Assembly: GCA_022457155.1 (NCBI GenBank)
Contig: JAJGOT010000349.1
Location: 672,501 to 736,500, forward strand
Source: Cladopsammia gracilis
Taxonomy: Eukaryota; Cnidaria; Anthozoa; Scleractinia; Dendrophylliidae
Direction: 5' to 3'
DNA length: 64,000 nucleotides
Under the pieces are notes generated by a model. The model was not told where the DNA came from. It worked only from the letters and a program-made list of their open reading frames with translations, and ran no database searches. Position 1 is the first letter of the stretch. Each line of letters begins with the position of its first letter. The position numbers and the translations under genes were made by a program. This document shows positions 20,366-29,178 of the stretch, piece after piece.

Positions 20366-20544
20366 CGCCAAAACCAGCCACCACACCAACACCACAGCCC
20401 AAAGCCCCAAAACCAGCCACCAGCGCGCCAGCACCAACACCAGTCACAACACAAGAGACCAAGATCGAGCCGCATCACGTAAACAAGGCGCTCATTGGTG
20501 TGGGTGCGCTTTCTTTAGCAGGCTTTTTTGCCTGGATGAGATAA
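20278..20544 (+). CDS. Proline-rich protein with C-terminal membrane anchor (A2), 88 aa
   Basis: MDGGPTKINPP is followed by a Pro/Ala/Thr-rich linker (APAPTPV), a conserved PHHVNKALIG segment and a hydrophobic tail ending FAWMR. The 3' end abuts the convergent coiled-coil gene exactly. Uninterrupted here, while both other copies are frameshifted. Probably a tail-anchored virion protein. Confidence 0.65.
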   Translation: MDGGPTKINPPNSHPSNPIHEQATQAQGIAPKPATTPTPQPKAPKPATSAPAPTPVTTQETKIEPHHVNKALIGVGALSLAGFFAWMR

Positions 20545-21900
20545 TTATCTTCTGCGCTTGGTGATCCTTTCAATCATGAAGCCCACAACGGCAAGGATCA
20601 GTAGCCAGGCGTGCTCGCCAAGGAAGGAAATAACCTGACCGGCCGCTTTGAAGGTAAAGCTCACAATAGAGCCGATCAAGCCTGGCAGGATGGAGGCAAC
20701 CTTATTTCCTAGGGCTTTACGCCCATTGCCAATAGCCTTGGTGCCGGCCTTTAAGCCATTCATTGCAGCAAGCGTCACAGCGCCTATGACTAGACCTGCA
20801 GCCAGAACAACTGCTTGCAGGGTCCAGCCATATTTCTTGAAAATATTTTTGATCCTTTCTCTCAAAGGAAGAGCTTCTTCTCTTTCCTGAACTCGTGTTC
20901 TTAGTCTTGACAGTTCTTCTCGTTCAGCAACTCGGGCTTCTGCAGCTTCTTTGTCAGAGGGAGAAGTATTCTCATCCTCTATCACGCGCCTGTCTTCCTC
21001 GTTTTGTCGTACAAGATCGGCCTCTTGTTCGTTTAACTCGTACAGCGGCTTGGTGGAGTTCAGTCTTGCTTCGACAGCATTTCTTTCTCTTGTTTTCTCG
21101 GAAAGTTGTGTTCTGAGTTTGTCAACCTTTGCCTGCTCTTGGTCTCTCTGTTTTTGTATTTTTTGAAGGGCTCCTAATGTTTTTTTCTGGTTTTCAAGAT
21201 CACCTTGAAGATTTTTCTTTAGTTGTTTTAACCCATCTAGCTCGGTTTGACTCTCAACGTTTGAACCGTGCCCCTCTACCTGAGCGTCAATCTTCGCTTG
21301 TGTTTGCTCAATTCTGTCTCTGAGGTTTTGCACTTCATTTGCTGCTTTTTGTTGTTCAGCAGCAAGCCTTTCCGCATCCTTCTGTTGTTTCTCTGCCTCT
21401 CTTAGCCTTTGTCTTTCCTCCCTTATAGCTGTATTATCTTGAACGATTTTTTCTTCTGCAGACTGACCAAGAGCAAATCTGATTTCTTGTGAAAGGTTTG
21501 GGTTTACTCTTGCACGGCCAGTTAATCTTTCTCTTGTGTAGAGAGAGTATGCTTTTTTGCCAGCGCCAGCCTTTTTTACCATGAGTCTTTTCGATTTTGG
21601 ATCATAGTATGCTTCAAGATCTGTTGCACTAGCATCTGTATATAAGGACTCGATAACATTCCAGGCCCGTTCTCTGCTAGCCTCTGCAAGAAGAGGGGCA
21701 GTTTCATCTAAGCCGCTCTGTTCGTGAGGCATTGTGTGCATTTCATGTTGTTCACCGCCATGATATGGGGTGGATGTGCCGCCCGGTTGAAAGGGTGTTG
21801 TTGTGTCAACTTCTTCTTCGTCGTCATCATCGTGGTCAATCCCCTAGTCAAGCCATGGGTCCTCATTCTCGTCAGGTATATCATATCTGCCTTCGGCCAT
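20545..21900 (-). pseudogene. Coiled-coil membrane protein of A2, one stop
   Basis: Same protein as 12404-13904. About 450 residues from ATG 21900, with one in-frame TAG at 21844-21846 in the acidic N-terminal region. The downstream frame is long and open from ATG 21741. Heptad-rich Glu/Gln/Lys segments cover roughly residues 150-350. Then come VVLAAGLVIGAVTLAAMNG and HAWLLILAVVGFMIE hydrophobic helices and the basic tail ITKRRR. Confidence 0.75.
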
Positions 21901-21938
21901 TATGTATATAAATATAAATTTACATATATACTCTGGCT

Positions 21939-23195
21939 ATGGCCGTGCAACCAAATCTCCTCCCAACGAACGTAGAGAAGACTCTTGGTGCAATGAAAGC
22001 AGAGCGCACCGTAAAGCCAATCACATTTGATCGCTCTACAGCCAAGCCCGGCGAGACCCTGTACGTTTCGGTGCCCAAGCTCAACGAACATGAGGTTATC
22101 GTGTCGGGCTCGCTTGCCTTGCTCTTTAACATCGACCTTACCGGAGGTCACGCAAACAACTATCTCGTACAAAATGTCTCCAGAGCACTAGTTGACAGGC
22201 TCGTTGTCAAGTTTGCCGCCACCACTGTCCAGGACACCGTTGGGTATGATATTTACAAACTTTTTGAGGATCTCTTCCTTTCTGTTGCCAAGAGAGACAA
22301 CATGCTCCCTGAGGGCATCCAGAGTGTACACTTGAACAAGATCCGCTCTAATGCCGGCGACAAGAAGACCTCTGGCGTGGATGCGGAAAACAAGCTGGAG
22401 ACCATTTACAAAAACAAATACCGCATCAATCTTGACCACCAGATTCTAACAGACCACGGCGTCATGTACCCACAGGCACTCTACAACGATTTGATATTCG
22501 AGATAACGCTTGCCCCTGCTTCTCAAGTTGTCAAGGGTTCGGATACAAGCAAGCTTGTCTACAAGTTGACAAATATCCAGCTTGAGTACGAGACAATCCG
22601 AAGTAAGCAGCTGGCTGACGAGGCAGCAAGTGTATATTCTAGCGGAAAGGAGTTTGCCTACGACCATATCATGCGAGAGGAAGTGGTCGTCTTCTCGAAG
22701 GGTTCAGACGCTAGGCTGAATCTCGGGGTGAACCCTCAGCGCAGGTCACTGAAAGCCATCCTTCTGCTATTCATCGAACCCTACACGACAGGAGCCAGGG
22801 ACTCAGAAAAATACTTCAACCCAGACATAACCAAAGTTAATGTCACCATCAACGGCTCCCCCAACAGGATTTACAACGAAGGCATCAACGGGACCGATAT
22901 GTGGAGTGAGGTCAGCCGACTCTTCAACGTGAAAACAAAGGGTGGCGGCAGGCCCAACATGAATCTGACCAAATATCTTACGGGCAACAAGTTCGGCCTC
23001 CTTATCGACCTTAGATCAATGGCTGATACAACCCTACATGGCAACGGTCAACGCCTAGTCAACACAAAGGACGGCGTGCATCTTGAGATCGAAAGGACAA
23101 CCTCCGGCTCGGGAAACGTGCACTGCCACATCTACAACATCAGCGACTCACTGATGAACATCATGGGCAAACAGCTGCAGTCAGTTCAGTATTAA
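21939..23195 (+). CDS. mcp: Major capsid protein candidate of A2, 418 aa, intact
   Basis: Open throughout, starting MAVQPNLLPT after a TATA-rich leader shared divergently with the coiled-coil gene. Strand-rich segments (ETLYVSVPKLNEHEVIVSG) and the middle block ILTDHGVMYPQALYNDLIFE align by eye with the family-B capsid. The ATPase follows 19 bp downstream, the standard Polinton neighbourhood. A double jelly roll is inferred; a structure prediction would settle it. Confidence 0.75.
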   Translation: MAVQPNLLPTNVEKTLGAMKAERTVKPITFDRSTAKPGETLYVSVPKLNEHEVIVSGSLALLFNIDLTGGHANNYLVQNVSRALVDRLVVKFAATTVQDTVGYDIYKLFEDLFLSVAKRDNMLPEGIQSVHLNKIRSNAGDKKTSGVDAENKLETIYKNKYRINLDHQILTDHGVMYPQALYNDLIFEITLAPASQVVKGSDTSKLVYKLTNIQLEYETIRSKQLADEAASVYSSGKEFAYDHIMREEVVVFSKGSDARLNLGVNPQRRSLKAILLLFIEPYTTGARDSEKYFNPDITKVNVTINGSPNRIYNEGINGTDMWSEVSRLFNVKTKGGGRPNMNLTKYLTGNKFGLLIDLRSMADTTLHGNGQRLVNTKDGVHLEIERTTSGSGNVHCHIYNISDSLMNIMGKQLQSVQY

Positions 23196-23214
23196 GATTA
23201 AACACACATAGAGA

Positions 23215-23814
23215 ATGGATCCAAGAAAGCTGCCATTCAATGCACTAATTATCGGGCCGACTAACTCTGGCAAAACACAATATCATCTGAATCAGCTAGG
23301 CGGTCCCTTCAGGGGCAAGTTTGACTATATCGTTCTATTGTGCCCCACCTTTGTTCACATCAAGACATATGATGGCTTCGTGGACAAAGAGCCACGCATT
23401 TTCGTGATAGACTGTCAGCAGCATGAGATTGAAACATGGTTAACTATAGCCAGTTATCACTTCAACGGGACAAACGCGCTCTTTGTGCTCGATGACTGTG
23501 CTGCTTCGAAGGATGTGAAATGCCGAACGAGTCAACTTGTGAAACTAGGCTTCAGTGCTCGCCACAGCGGCTTGTCAGTGTGGGTGCTAACCCAACAGTT
23601 AACCAGCATTGCGAAACCCTTTAGGGAAAACGTAGCAGCGATCGTGCTTTTTTACACCCCATCAAGCAAAACAACGAAGGCCATCTTCGATGACTATGCC
23701 GGCGAGCTTGAACATCAAGAGTACAAAGAGTTGATTGCAAAATTAAAGGGGCACAAGTTGTCTCACCTAGTCTTCTCTCTGCGACATCCCTATGGGATTG
23801 AAGTGAAAATGTAA
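23215..23814 (+). CDS. Packaging ATPase of A2, 199 aa, intact
   Basis: Walker A GPTNSGKTQ and Walker B LFVLDDCA. Then come the conserved GRTSQLVKLGFS-type stretch (GRT reads CRT here) and LTQQLTSIAKP. Uninterrupted. Close to the A3 copy, which has a one-base frameshift. Confidence 0.9.
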   Translation: MDPRKLPFNALIIGPTNSGKTQYHLNQLGGPFRGKFDYIVLLCPTFVHIKTYDGFVDKEPRIFVIDCQQHEIETWLTIASYHFNGTNALFVLDDCAASKDVKCRTSQLVKLGFSARHSGLSVWVLTQQLTSIAKPFRENVAAIVLFYTPSSKTTKAIFDDYAGELEHQEYKELIAKLKGHKLSHLVFSLRHPYGIEVKM

Positions 23815-23837
23815 AAAACATATATATACGCTGAGCC

Positions 23838-24077
23838 ACGAACACATCAACCAGTGCCCACAAGCTCACGGTCTTTTCACAGCTTCTGGGTGAATTGCAG
23901 AGACACGCGGAGGAGATGCAAATACAGATAATCAAAGCTGCTGGCGAGGACGATCTGCGCCTCATGCTTCTTAACCGCTATCCTTTGAAACTCACTGTGT
24001 GCCCTGACACCATGACAGCGCTTATACGTGAGGTTGAAAGTCTTCTGCCTGAGATCAAGAGAATGATTGAAAAATAA
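23838..24077 (+). pseudogene. 79-aa family-A protein of A2, start codon lost
   Basis: The reading frame is open from 23838, but the start is ACG instead of the ATG seen at 35674. The rest (HKLTVFSQLLGEL ... LLPEIKRMIEK) is intact. The upstream ATATATATAC box is retained. ACG can initiate at low efficiency in eukaryotes, so residual expression is possible. Confidence 0.7.
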
Positions 24078-24098
24078 ATATATATATATACACACACC

Positions 24099-24692
24099 AT
24101 GGCAACAGCCCCAGAGGACATCGCCTTTGAGAATGAAATCATGCAGATGCTAGCATCAGAGCCTGATAGCTCCTTGCCATCAGCGATTCCTGAAGTCTTA
24201 ACAGGTAATGATACTCCGGGTCAACGCGAGAAGCTGGCAGTCCTTGTTTCAAGCGGCAAATCAAAAGAGGTCATTGGGGCCCAGCTCACACACGAGCAGG
24301 TGAAGCGCCTGACGGATAAAGAGGTTGAAAAGTTTTACAAAAGTTATGAAGCCTATGTCGGCAACAAGACGACCGAGTCTCTAAATGACAGCGTTATAAT
24401 GTTCGCAACCAAAGGCGTCGGCATGGTTGTTAAGATTGACGATGTAGAGGCGTTTCAGAAAAAACTCAAAAATGACTACATGATTAACCATAAACTGTCA
24501 TCTCTTGCTGGAAACCTTGCACTGCGACGTGGGCGATTCTTGGTCTTGGCAAATGCTGTTTTGATCACTACAAAACACATCGACTTCAAAAAGGAGCCAG
24601 AAGAGTTTCCCCCTCAACCTTCTCCACCTGTACACCCAAGCAGAGACGACGAAGGTTATCCACTCGAGGGTTTTGATGAAGTTGACACATAA
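24099..24692 (+). CDS. Conserved family-A protein of A2, 197 aa, unknown function
   Basis: Homologue of 9400-10038. Intact, starting after TATATATATACACACACC. It contains NDTPGQREKLAVLVSSGKSK and YEAYVGNKTTES, ending GYPLEGFDEVDT. It is followed by short GGAACCATGAA repeats. Confidence 0.75.
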   Translation: MATAPEDIAFENEIMQMLASEPDSSLPSAIPEVLTGNDTPGQREKLAVLVSSGKSKEVIGAQLTHEQVKRLTDKEVEKFYKSYEAYVGNKTTESLNDSVIMFATKGVGMVVKIDDVEAFQKKLKNDYMINHKLSSLAGNLALRRGRFLVLANAVLITTKHIDFKKEPEEFPPQPSPPVHPSRDDEGYPLEGFDEVDT

Positions 24693-24699
24693 TCTGAAA

Positions 24700-24737
24700 G
24701 GAACCATGAAGGAACCATGAAGGAATCATGAAGGTTC
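24700..24737 (+). repeat. GGAACCATGAA tandem repeats
   Basis: Three degenerate units (AAGGAACCATG) between the 197-aa gene and the next promoter. Counterpart of 9355-9425 and 36540-36595. Confidence 0.7.
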
Positions 24738-24762
24738 AAAATAAAAATATACATATATACAC

Positions 24763-25161
24763 ATGATGGCACAACCACTCGAGACGGTACCTGAAGAAAC
24801 AGTCGCGCCAGCGCCCACAACCAACACGCACGTTACCTCTGATACCCCAAAGACTGCTCCAGCCAAAAATCCTGGTCGTGTTGCTTCTGGCAAAAGGCTT
24901 GCTGAATGCAACCGCCTGGCAAGAGAGGCAATAAAACAAGCACAAACTTCTAAAGCAACAAACGAGCCTGCCCTAAACTCAGCACCCCAAAACTCGACAA
25001 ATGAAGAAGCTAGCAGCAACACAGTATTTCTCATTCTTGGTGTTGGTGGTTTGATTATATCCGCTTGGGGCCTCTATTACCAACGCGAGGCCATTATGAA
25101 TACACTTGGGCGCAACCAGGCCCCGACCCCTGCGCCGGCAGCGGAGGTGAATGAAGTTTAA
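24763..25161 (+). CDS. Pro-rich basic membrane protein of A2, 132 aa, C-terminally shortened
   Basis: MMAQPLETVPEET, a basic KNPGRVASGKRLAE block, then a single hydrophobic segment (FLILGVGGLIISAWG) followed by YYQREAIM. A TAA at 25159-25161 replaces a Gln codon present in A3 and removes the basic tail of about 12 residues. The basic block could contact DNA, as in adenovirus core proteins; this is speculation. Confidence 0.65.
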   Translation: MMAQPLETVPEETVAPAPTTNTHVTSDTPKTAPAKNPGRVASGKRLAECNRLAREAIKQAQTSKATNEPALNSAPQNSTNEEASSNTVFLILGVGGLIISAWGLYYQREAIMNTLGRNQAPTPAPAAEVNEV

Positions 25162-25226
25162 ACTCCCCCACCACCGAGGCGGAGACTACATGAGATGGAG
25201 TAAAAAAAAAATCTTATATATACACC

Positions 25227-25448
25227 ATGTCTGACAACAAACTCGTGAAATCTGTTCTCGATGCGGCCACAATCACTGGCCTTGTCGCAGGTATTGGCTG
25301 GATTGGCAAAAAATCAATCAAAGAAAATCTCACGGGCGACCCCAGCTCGAGTCTCATGAACTACGTGAAGTTCACTGCCGCCATGGCTGGGAGCATCGCT
25401 CTCAAGAAATACCTCGAGGACCAGAAGATTCTCCCTGCCTCAATGTAA
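25227..25448 (+). CDS. 73-aa small hydrophobic protein of A2
   Basis: MSDNKLVKSVLDAATITG, two weakly hydrophobic stretches (LVAGIGWIGKK, KFTAAMAGSIALKKYL) and the end LEDQKILPASM. Almost identical in A3 (37082-37303). It starts after TATATATACACC. Confidence 0.7.
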   Translation: MSDNKLVKSVLDAATITGLVAGIGWIGKKSIKENLTGDPSSSLMNYVKFTAAMAGSIALKKYLEDQKILPASM

Positions 25449-25464
25449 AAAGATATATATAGCA

Positions 25465-25893
25465 ATGACCTCAATCGCTATTATGGTTGGTGGAGCAATT
25501 TTGAATGCTGCCGCTTTCACGGGTGGTAATTATCTGGCAAAATATCTTTCCGGCGACAACGGACAAGCCGCTCTGGATGAGAAGATCAGAAACGACAAGG
25601 CGTTAGAGGCCTATCAAGCGGCCTACGCTAAATATCAGAAAGACCGCACAAAGCTCCTCGACTGGATTGCCAGCAATGATGGGATCAAAGATCAAGCGAA
25701 ACACAACTTTCAAGACACTGACCAAGCTCTGGTGCTCTACAACCAAACACATCGAGATCAGCAAATAACACTCCCCAAAGAGTCCGAGTTCTCTGACTTC
25801 TATAAACCAGGCCCACAGCAGAAGCAAGGCGAACTCTTGTTTACCGGCACTGGCGCACTCGCTCTTGGCTATGCGGTGTTTCGATTTCTGTAA
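25465..25893 (+). CDS. 142-aa membrane-anchored virion-type protein of A2
   Basis: Intact homologue of 8144-8581 and the template for recognising the A3 copy that element B splits. The segment NYLAKYLSGDNGQAA spans the point that B interrupts. The C-terminal hydrophobic stretch ends FRFL. Confidence 0.75.
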   Translation: MTSIAIMVGGAILNAAAFTGGNYLAKYLSGDNGQAALDEKIRNDKALEAYQAAYAKYQKDRTKLLDWIASNDGIKDQAKHNFQDTDQALVLYNQTHRDQQITLPKESEFSDFYKPGPQQKQGELLFTGTGALALGYAVFRFL

Positions 25894-25906
25894 AACACAT
25901 ATGTAT

Positions 25907-25945
25907 ATGGATGCGAAACTCTCAAAGATCTATTACAGCCCAAAA
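25907..25945 (+). pseudogene. int: Integrase of A2, first 13 codons only
   Basis: ATG GAT GCG... encodes MDAKLSKIYYSPK and is cut by the A3 TIR at 25946. CCAAAA (25940-25945) would be the left target duplication of A3, but the right partner is missing. The 3' part may be at 59461-59891. Confidence 0.85.
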
Positions 25946-26222
25946 AGTAGTAGAGGGAGTGGGTGCATCCGACCCCACCTCCAAACGCCCGAATAACCGC
26001 TTATTTTGGGAACTCACGAACGCCCGAGTTTCCGCCCCAAGGACTCATTTCATTCGTCCTTGGGGGCGGAAACTCGGGCGTTCGTGAGTTCCCAAAATAA
26101 GCGGTTATTCGGGCGTTTGGAGGTGGGGTCGGATGCACCCACTCCCTCTACTACATAGTGATCACCTCTTGTGTGAACTAGGGTCGGTGTTGTCAATTGA
26201 ATAAACGCTTACCCCTTGTATA
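25946..26222 (+). repeat. A3 left TIR with about 97-bp hairpin arms
   Basis: The palindrome spans 25946-26154: left arm to about 26042, centre near 26050, right arm ending CTCTACTAC. The outer bases match A1, but much of the inner palindrome differs (AATAACCGCTTATTTTGGG) and is longer. The promoter-bearing inner part at 26155-26222 again matches A1. Confidence 0.9.
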
Positions 26223-26226
26223 CACG
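26192..26226 (+). promoter_or_regulatory. TIR-borne early promoter, A3 cargo gene
   Basis: TCAATTGAATAAACGCTTAC, then CCCTTGTATACACG and the ATG at 26227. It nearly matches the A1 TIR promoter although the genes that follow are unrelated. Confidence 0.6.
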
Positions 26227-26754
26227 ATGCCTATGCTATCCTTTGTTCGCCAACTGAAGGCAAGTAATTCAAAACTCCCCTGCCCTGACTGTCAGCGAAT
26301 GGTTTGCGTGTCAACGTTTTATAATCATATGAATAAGGGCTGCCCGATTGTTAGAAGAAACCTTCGAGTTCTTCACGAGCCTGAGGGGGTTTTGTCACAA
26401 TCACCAATCCTTTACCGCGGGGTTGAACGTGTCAGACGAACACTCTTGTTTCGCGTTGTAAACAATCGAGTTTTTCCCATTCATGAGGGGGGTTTGCCAC
26501 CACCCCCGGGGGCTATTCGAGAAGTTTTTGCAAACTCAAACATCAGCCAACATGAGCTGAATGCATGGCTTGATGAGCAAGAGCAAGAACAAAAACCTTC
26601 TATAAGCCTGAATGATCTTGACCCTTTACACAGGATCCGTAATGCAAGATTTGTTGCGGATTTCATCGAAGGCAAGACATCACTCGCAGCGTTTCGAACA
26701 GAGATACTCGGTTTTTACCAATTGAAGAAACACTTACCCTTCGTATATCAATGA
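26227..26754 (+). CDS. Cargo gene of A3: zinc-finger protein, 175 aa
   Basis: It begins with a basic segment and a finger CPDCQRMVCVSTFYNHMNKG followed by C (C-x2-C, H, C spacing). Two Arg-rich stretches (RRNLRVL, RVRRTLLFRV) and an acidic/Gln tract (DEQEQEQK) follow. Uninterrupted. It occupies the slot of the unrelated A1 gene at 19114-19761. A DNA- or RNA-binding role is inferred. Start 26227 was chosen because the promoter directly precedes it; the open frame begins at 26197. Confidence 0.55.
   Translation: MPMLSFVRQLKASNSKLPCPDCQRMVCVSTFYNHMNKGCPIVRRNLRVLHEPEGVLSQSPILYRGVERVRRTLLFRVVNNRVFPIHEGGLPPPPGAIREVFANSNISQHELNAWLDEQEQEQKPSISLNDLDPLHRIRNARFVADFIEGKTSLAAFRTEILGFYQLKKHLPFVYQ
26718..26750 (+). 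promoter_or_regulatory. Early-type promoter of A3 YqaJ gene
   Basis: CCAATTGAAGAAACACTTAC, then CCTTCGTATATCA and ATGATG. It lies inside the last codons of the cargo gene, forming a direct repeat with 26192-26226. Confidence 0.6.
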
Positions 26755-27907
26755 TGACGACAACACAAGTGTTCTTGAACTTTCTCAAATCGAGGAACAC
26801 TGGGCTGAAACAAAAGAGCGCCGACTGGGTGAGCCACAGACAAAACACTATTGGCGCGTCAGAAATTGCAGCTTTGACAGACGATTCGCCATTTGAAACA
26901 CCAAAGAGCTTGCTCTTAAAGAAAATACAGCCAGCAGACATGCATAACAATGTGGCCTGTACCTGGGGCAATCTGTTCGACCTGCTTGCACGTAAGTACT
27001 TTGAGCAGAAGCATTCTGTTAGAGTTTTTGCTCACAGTATATCTATCAATCTAACAACAGATCACCCACTATATCGAAAGGTCACATGCAGTCCTGATGG
27101 CTATTATCTAGACAAAGAAAACACTTTAATTCTTTTGGAGTTCAAGTGTCCTTTCAAGCGGAAAATATGTCTCGAGTTCCTAGTTATTATGCAACCCAGC
27201 TACAAACTGGCCTTGCTTTTAGCGGGGCCATGGTCAACAAAGGCCTTTTTGTTGATTCTTACTTCAGAATGTGCTCTCTACAACAGATAGAGCCAAGTTT
27301 GAATCATAATAATCTTCTAAACGGTGGAAATATATACAAGACAAAAGGGCGCACAGCGCTCGCCTGTGGCATCTGTTGTTTGTTTTCAAAACAAAAGCTA
27401 ACACGCGATCAAAAACAACTAATCGACATTGGTGCTCTTAAGCAAACTTAGACGTTTGAGCAAATAATGTCTTTCATAGCCGAGAAAGACCTATGGTGCT
27501 CTTATGGTGCGGTCAGAATGTCGTTCAGCAAAGAATGCGAAGACGAGGAGTTTTTGCGTTACATCAGAATGCAAAAGGCTTTCCTTGCTTCAGACGAGGG
27601 TCCTAGACCGGTGGCAGTTTTCGTATGGAAGTTGCTGGACGCAACAGAACGCCAAATTGTCAAGCACGAGGGGTTCTTGAACAGTATTCAAACGAAGGTC
27701 GAGCGCTTTCACGAGAACTTGGCAAGTCTTCGCAAAAAAATAGCCAAGCACTCTGAAGTTCCTCGACAGACAGCCAAGTTCAGCTTCGCAAGATCAATGC
27801 GTGACGACACTGCTCAAGTTGAGACATTCCTTATGAATAAGTTGGCGGAGCAATCTCTTCAGTCTGAATTGCTGCCTGCCAATACGGCTCGTATTTTAGA
27901 CACATAG
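26751..27907 (+). pseudogene. YqaJ-type exonuclease of A3, frameshift and stop
   Basis: N-terminal half intact: GASEIAALTDDSPFETP, ACTWGNLFDLLARKYFEQ, TCSPDGYYLD and LLEFKCPFKRK. A 4-bp deletion at about 27168 shifts the frame, and TAG 27449-27451 replaces Gln. From 27452 the frame is open to the end. The 3' end overlaps the VLTF3-like gene by 77 bp, tail to tail. Confidence 0.88.
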
Positions 27908-28637
27908 ATTGCCTCGGAAGCCTTATGTAAGATAAAAGTTTCTGTTTTCTTGGCCCCTCTGGCAAAATTAGGGCCAAGATTTTATGAATTGCGAAATTAT
28001 ATGACGTGTTGTTCGGTAGATGATCTTTCACGCTTGTATAAACATGGATACTTTGTTTAATTTCGTCATCAGTTAATCTCGGAGACTTATTTCTGAATAG
28101 CTGATTAAGTCGATGTTTGAAATTATAATTTTTTGTGGCCAGACCTTTCACTTTCATATCTCTGCCGTTGTAAAGGCCTACACGAGAAAAGGCAGCGCCG
28201 TCTAGTAGTTCAATGCGGCTGCAGTTATTGCAGACAAGTTCTGTGGATTCAGACATGGGTGTAAAAGATCCCCCACAGCCTTGACACGATTTTATATTTT
28301 TGTTTGTTCTGTTTAAAATGAACACAAAACTGTTTTCTCGATACCGCTGGATTTGTTCTTGTCTAGCGGTCAAAGAAAGAGATTCAAAGATGCTTTGGAG
28401 CTTCTCTTGTAGTTGTGGGCGGCAAAACTCAGGTTTATAGTCACTGCCATAGAAACCTCGCAGCCGGATGAATTTGTGCTTTAGATCCAAGCGCTCTAGT
28501 TGAGTCTTGTATTTATTATTTTCATCCATACATCTGACGGCAGACATTTGCTTGTTGAAGCGTTTATAAAGTTCAGCCTCGTAGAAGGGTTTACAAAGTT
28601 CAGAATCGTTGAAGCGTTTGTGAAGTTTAGCATTCAT
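27831..28637 (-). CDS. VLTF3-like zinc-ribbon protein of A3, 268 aa, intact
   Basis: The zinc ribbon is complete (SCQGCGGSF ... LVCNNCS), followed by NFKHRLNQLFRN and the C-terminal NTSYNFAIHKILALILP segment ending in a Trp-containing helix (YEPYWQAAI). This order matches VLTF3-like late transcription factors. Its likely role is directing the late promoters of the element, which would fit the uniform TATATATA boxes. The N-terminus carries a repeated (ELYKRFN/ELCKPF) segment absent in A1. Confidence 0.6.
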   Translation of the reverse strand: MNAKLHKRFNDSELCKPFYEAELYKRFNKQMSAVRCMDENNKYKTQLERLDLKHKFIRLRGFYGSDYKPEFCRPQLQEKLQSIFESLSLTARQEQIQRYRENSFVFILNRTNKNIKSCQGCGGSFTPMSESTELVCNNCSRIELLDGAAFSRVGLYNGRDMKVKGLATKNYNFKHRLNQLFRNKSPRLTDDEIKQSIHVYTSVKDHLPNNTSYNFAIHKILALILPEGPRKQKLLSYIRLPRQSMCLKYEPYWQAAIQTEEIAPPTYS

Positions 28638-29178
28638 GTTTATAAGTAGAAATTACAAATGTTTAATTGGCGCATGCGTAGTTCTTTATGAGTTACCACA
28701 TGTCAAAGCACTACAGCTTTGTCGAACATAAAAGACCTTTTCGCCCTATATATTCTATTAAGTATGTAATTCGGTATAGCTCAGGGGGGTGTGGTTGGCC
28801 ACCACTAAACCCCGTTTACGGCTAATGCCATGTCTCAGACCAGGGGTAGTGGGGTTGCTGAGTCAGTTAGTGACCCCCTGGTGAACCAGCTCCGGCCCAA
28901 CTGATACACGGTGGTGCTCAACCAGAGATCTCCTAGGAGAACTCGCCCTCGTTCCCAGAGGCTAAATGGGAAACGACAACTCCCTTGTCAGGAGTTTAAG
29001 TCCTAGCCTAGGCTAGGCAAACAGAAACAGCCACCCGAGCACCCCCTGCTAGGGTTTTGTCCCTTTTCGTTATGTGTCACGCAATGCCACGCGTGACAGT
29101 CACGCATAATGTCACGTCATGTGTCACGCTTTGTCACACAATTGCGTTCTTTTGTTAGATAAAACGAGAACCTCGAGT
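28638..29178. other. Non-coding A3 stretch with GC-rich block
   Basis: 541 bp without a gene. 28638-28672 resembles a diverged early promoter. 28760-29070 is a GC-rich block that starts near TATAGCTCAGGGGGG (like a Pol III A box) and ends in a TTTT tract, possibly a SINE. 29070-29140 holds several TGTCACG words in both orientations. A1 lacks this block at the same place, so it was probably inserted. Confidence 0.5.

Noticed and set aside
28770..28850. A tRNA gene at the TAGCTCAG word
   Set aside because: No cloverleaf could be formed and no proper B box lies at tRNA distance.
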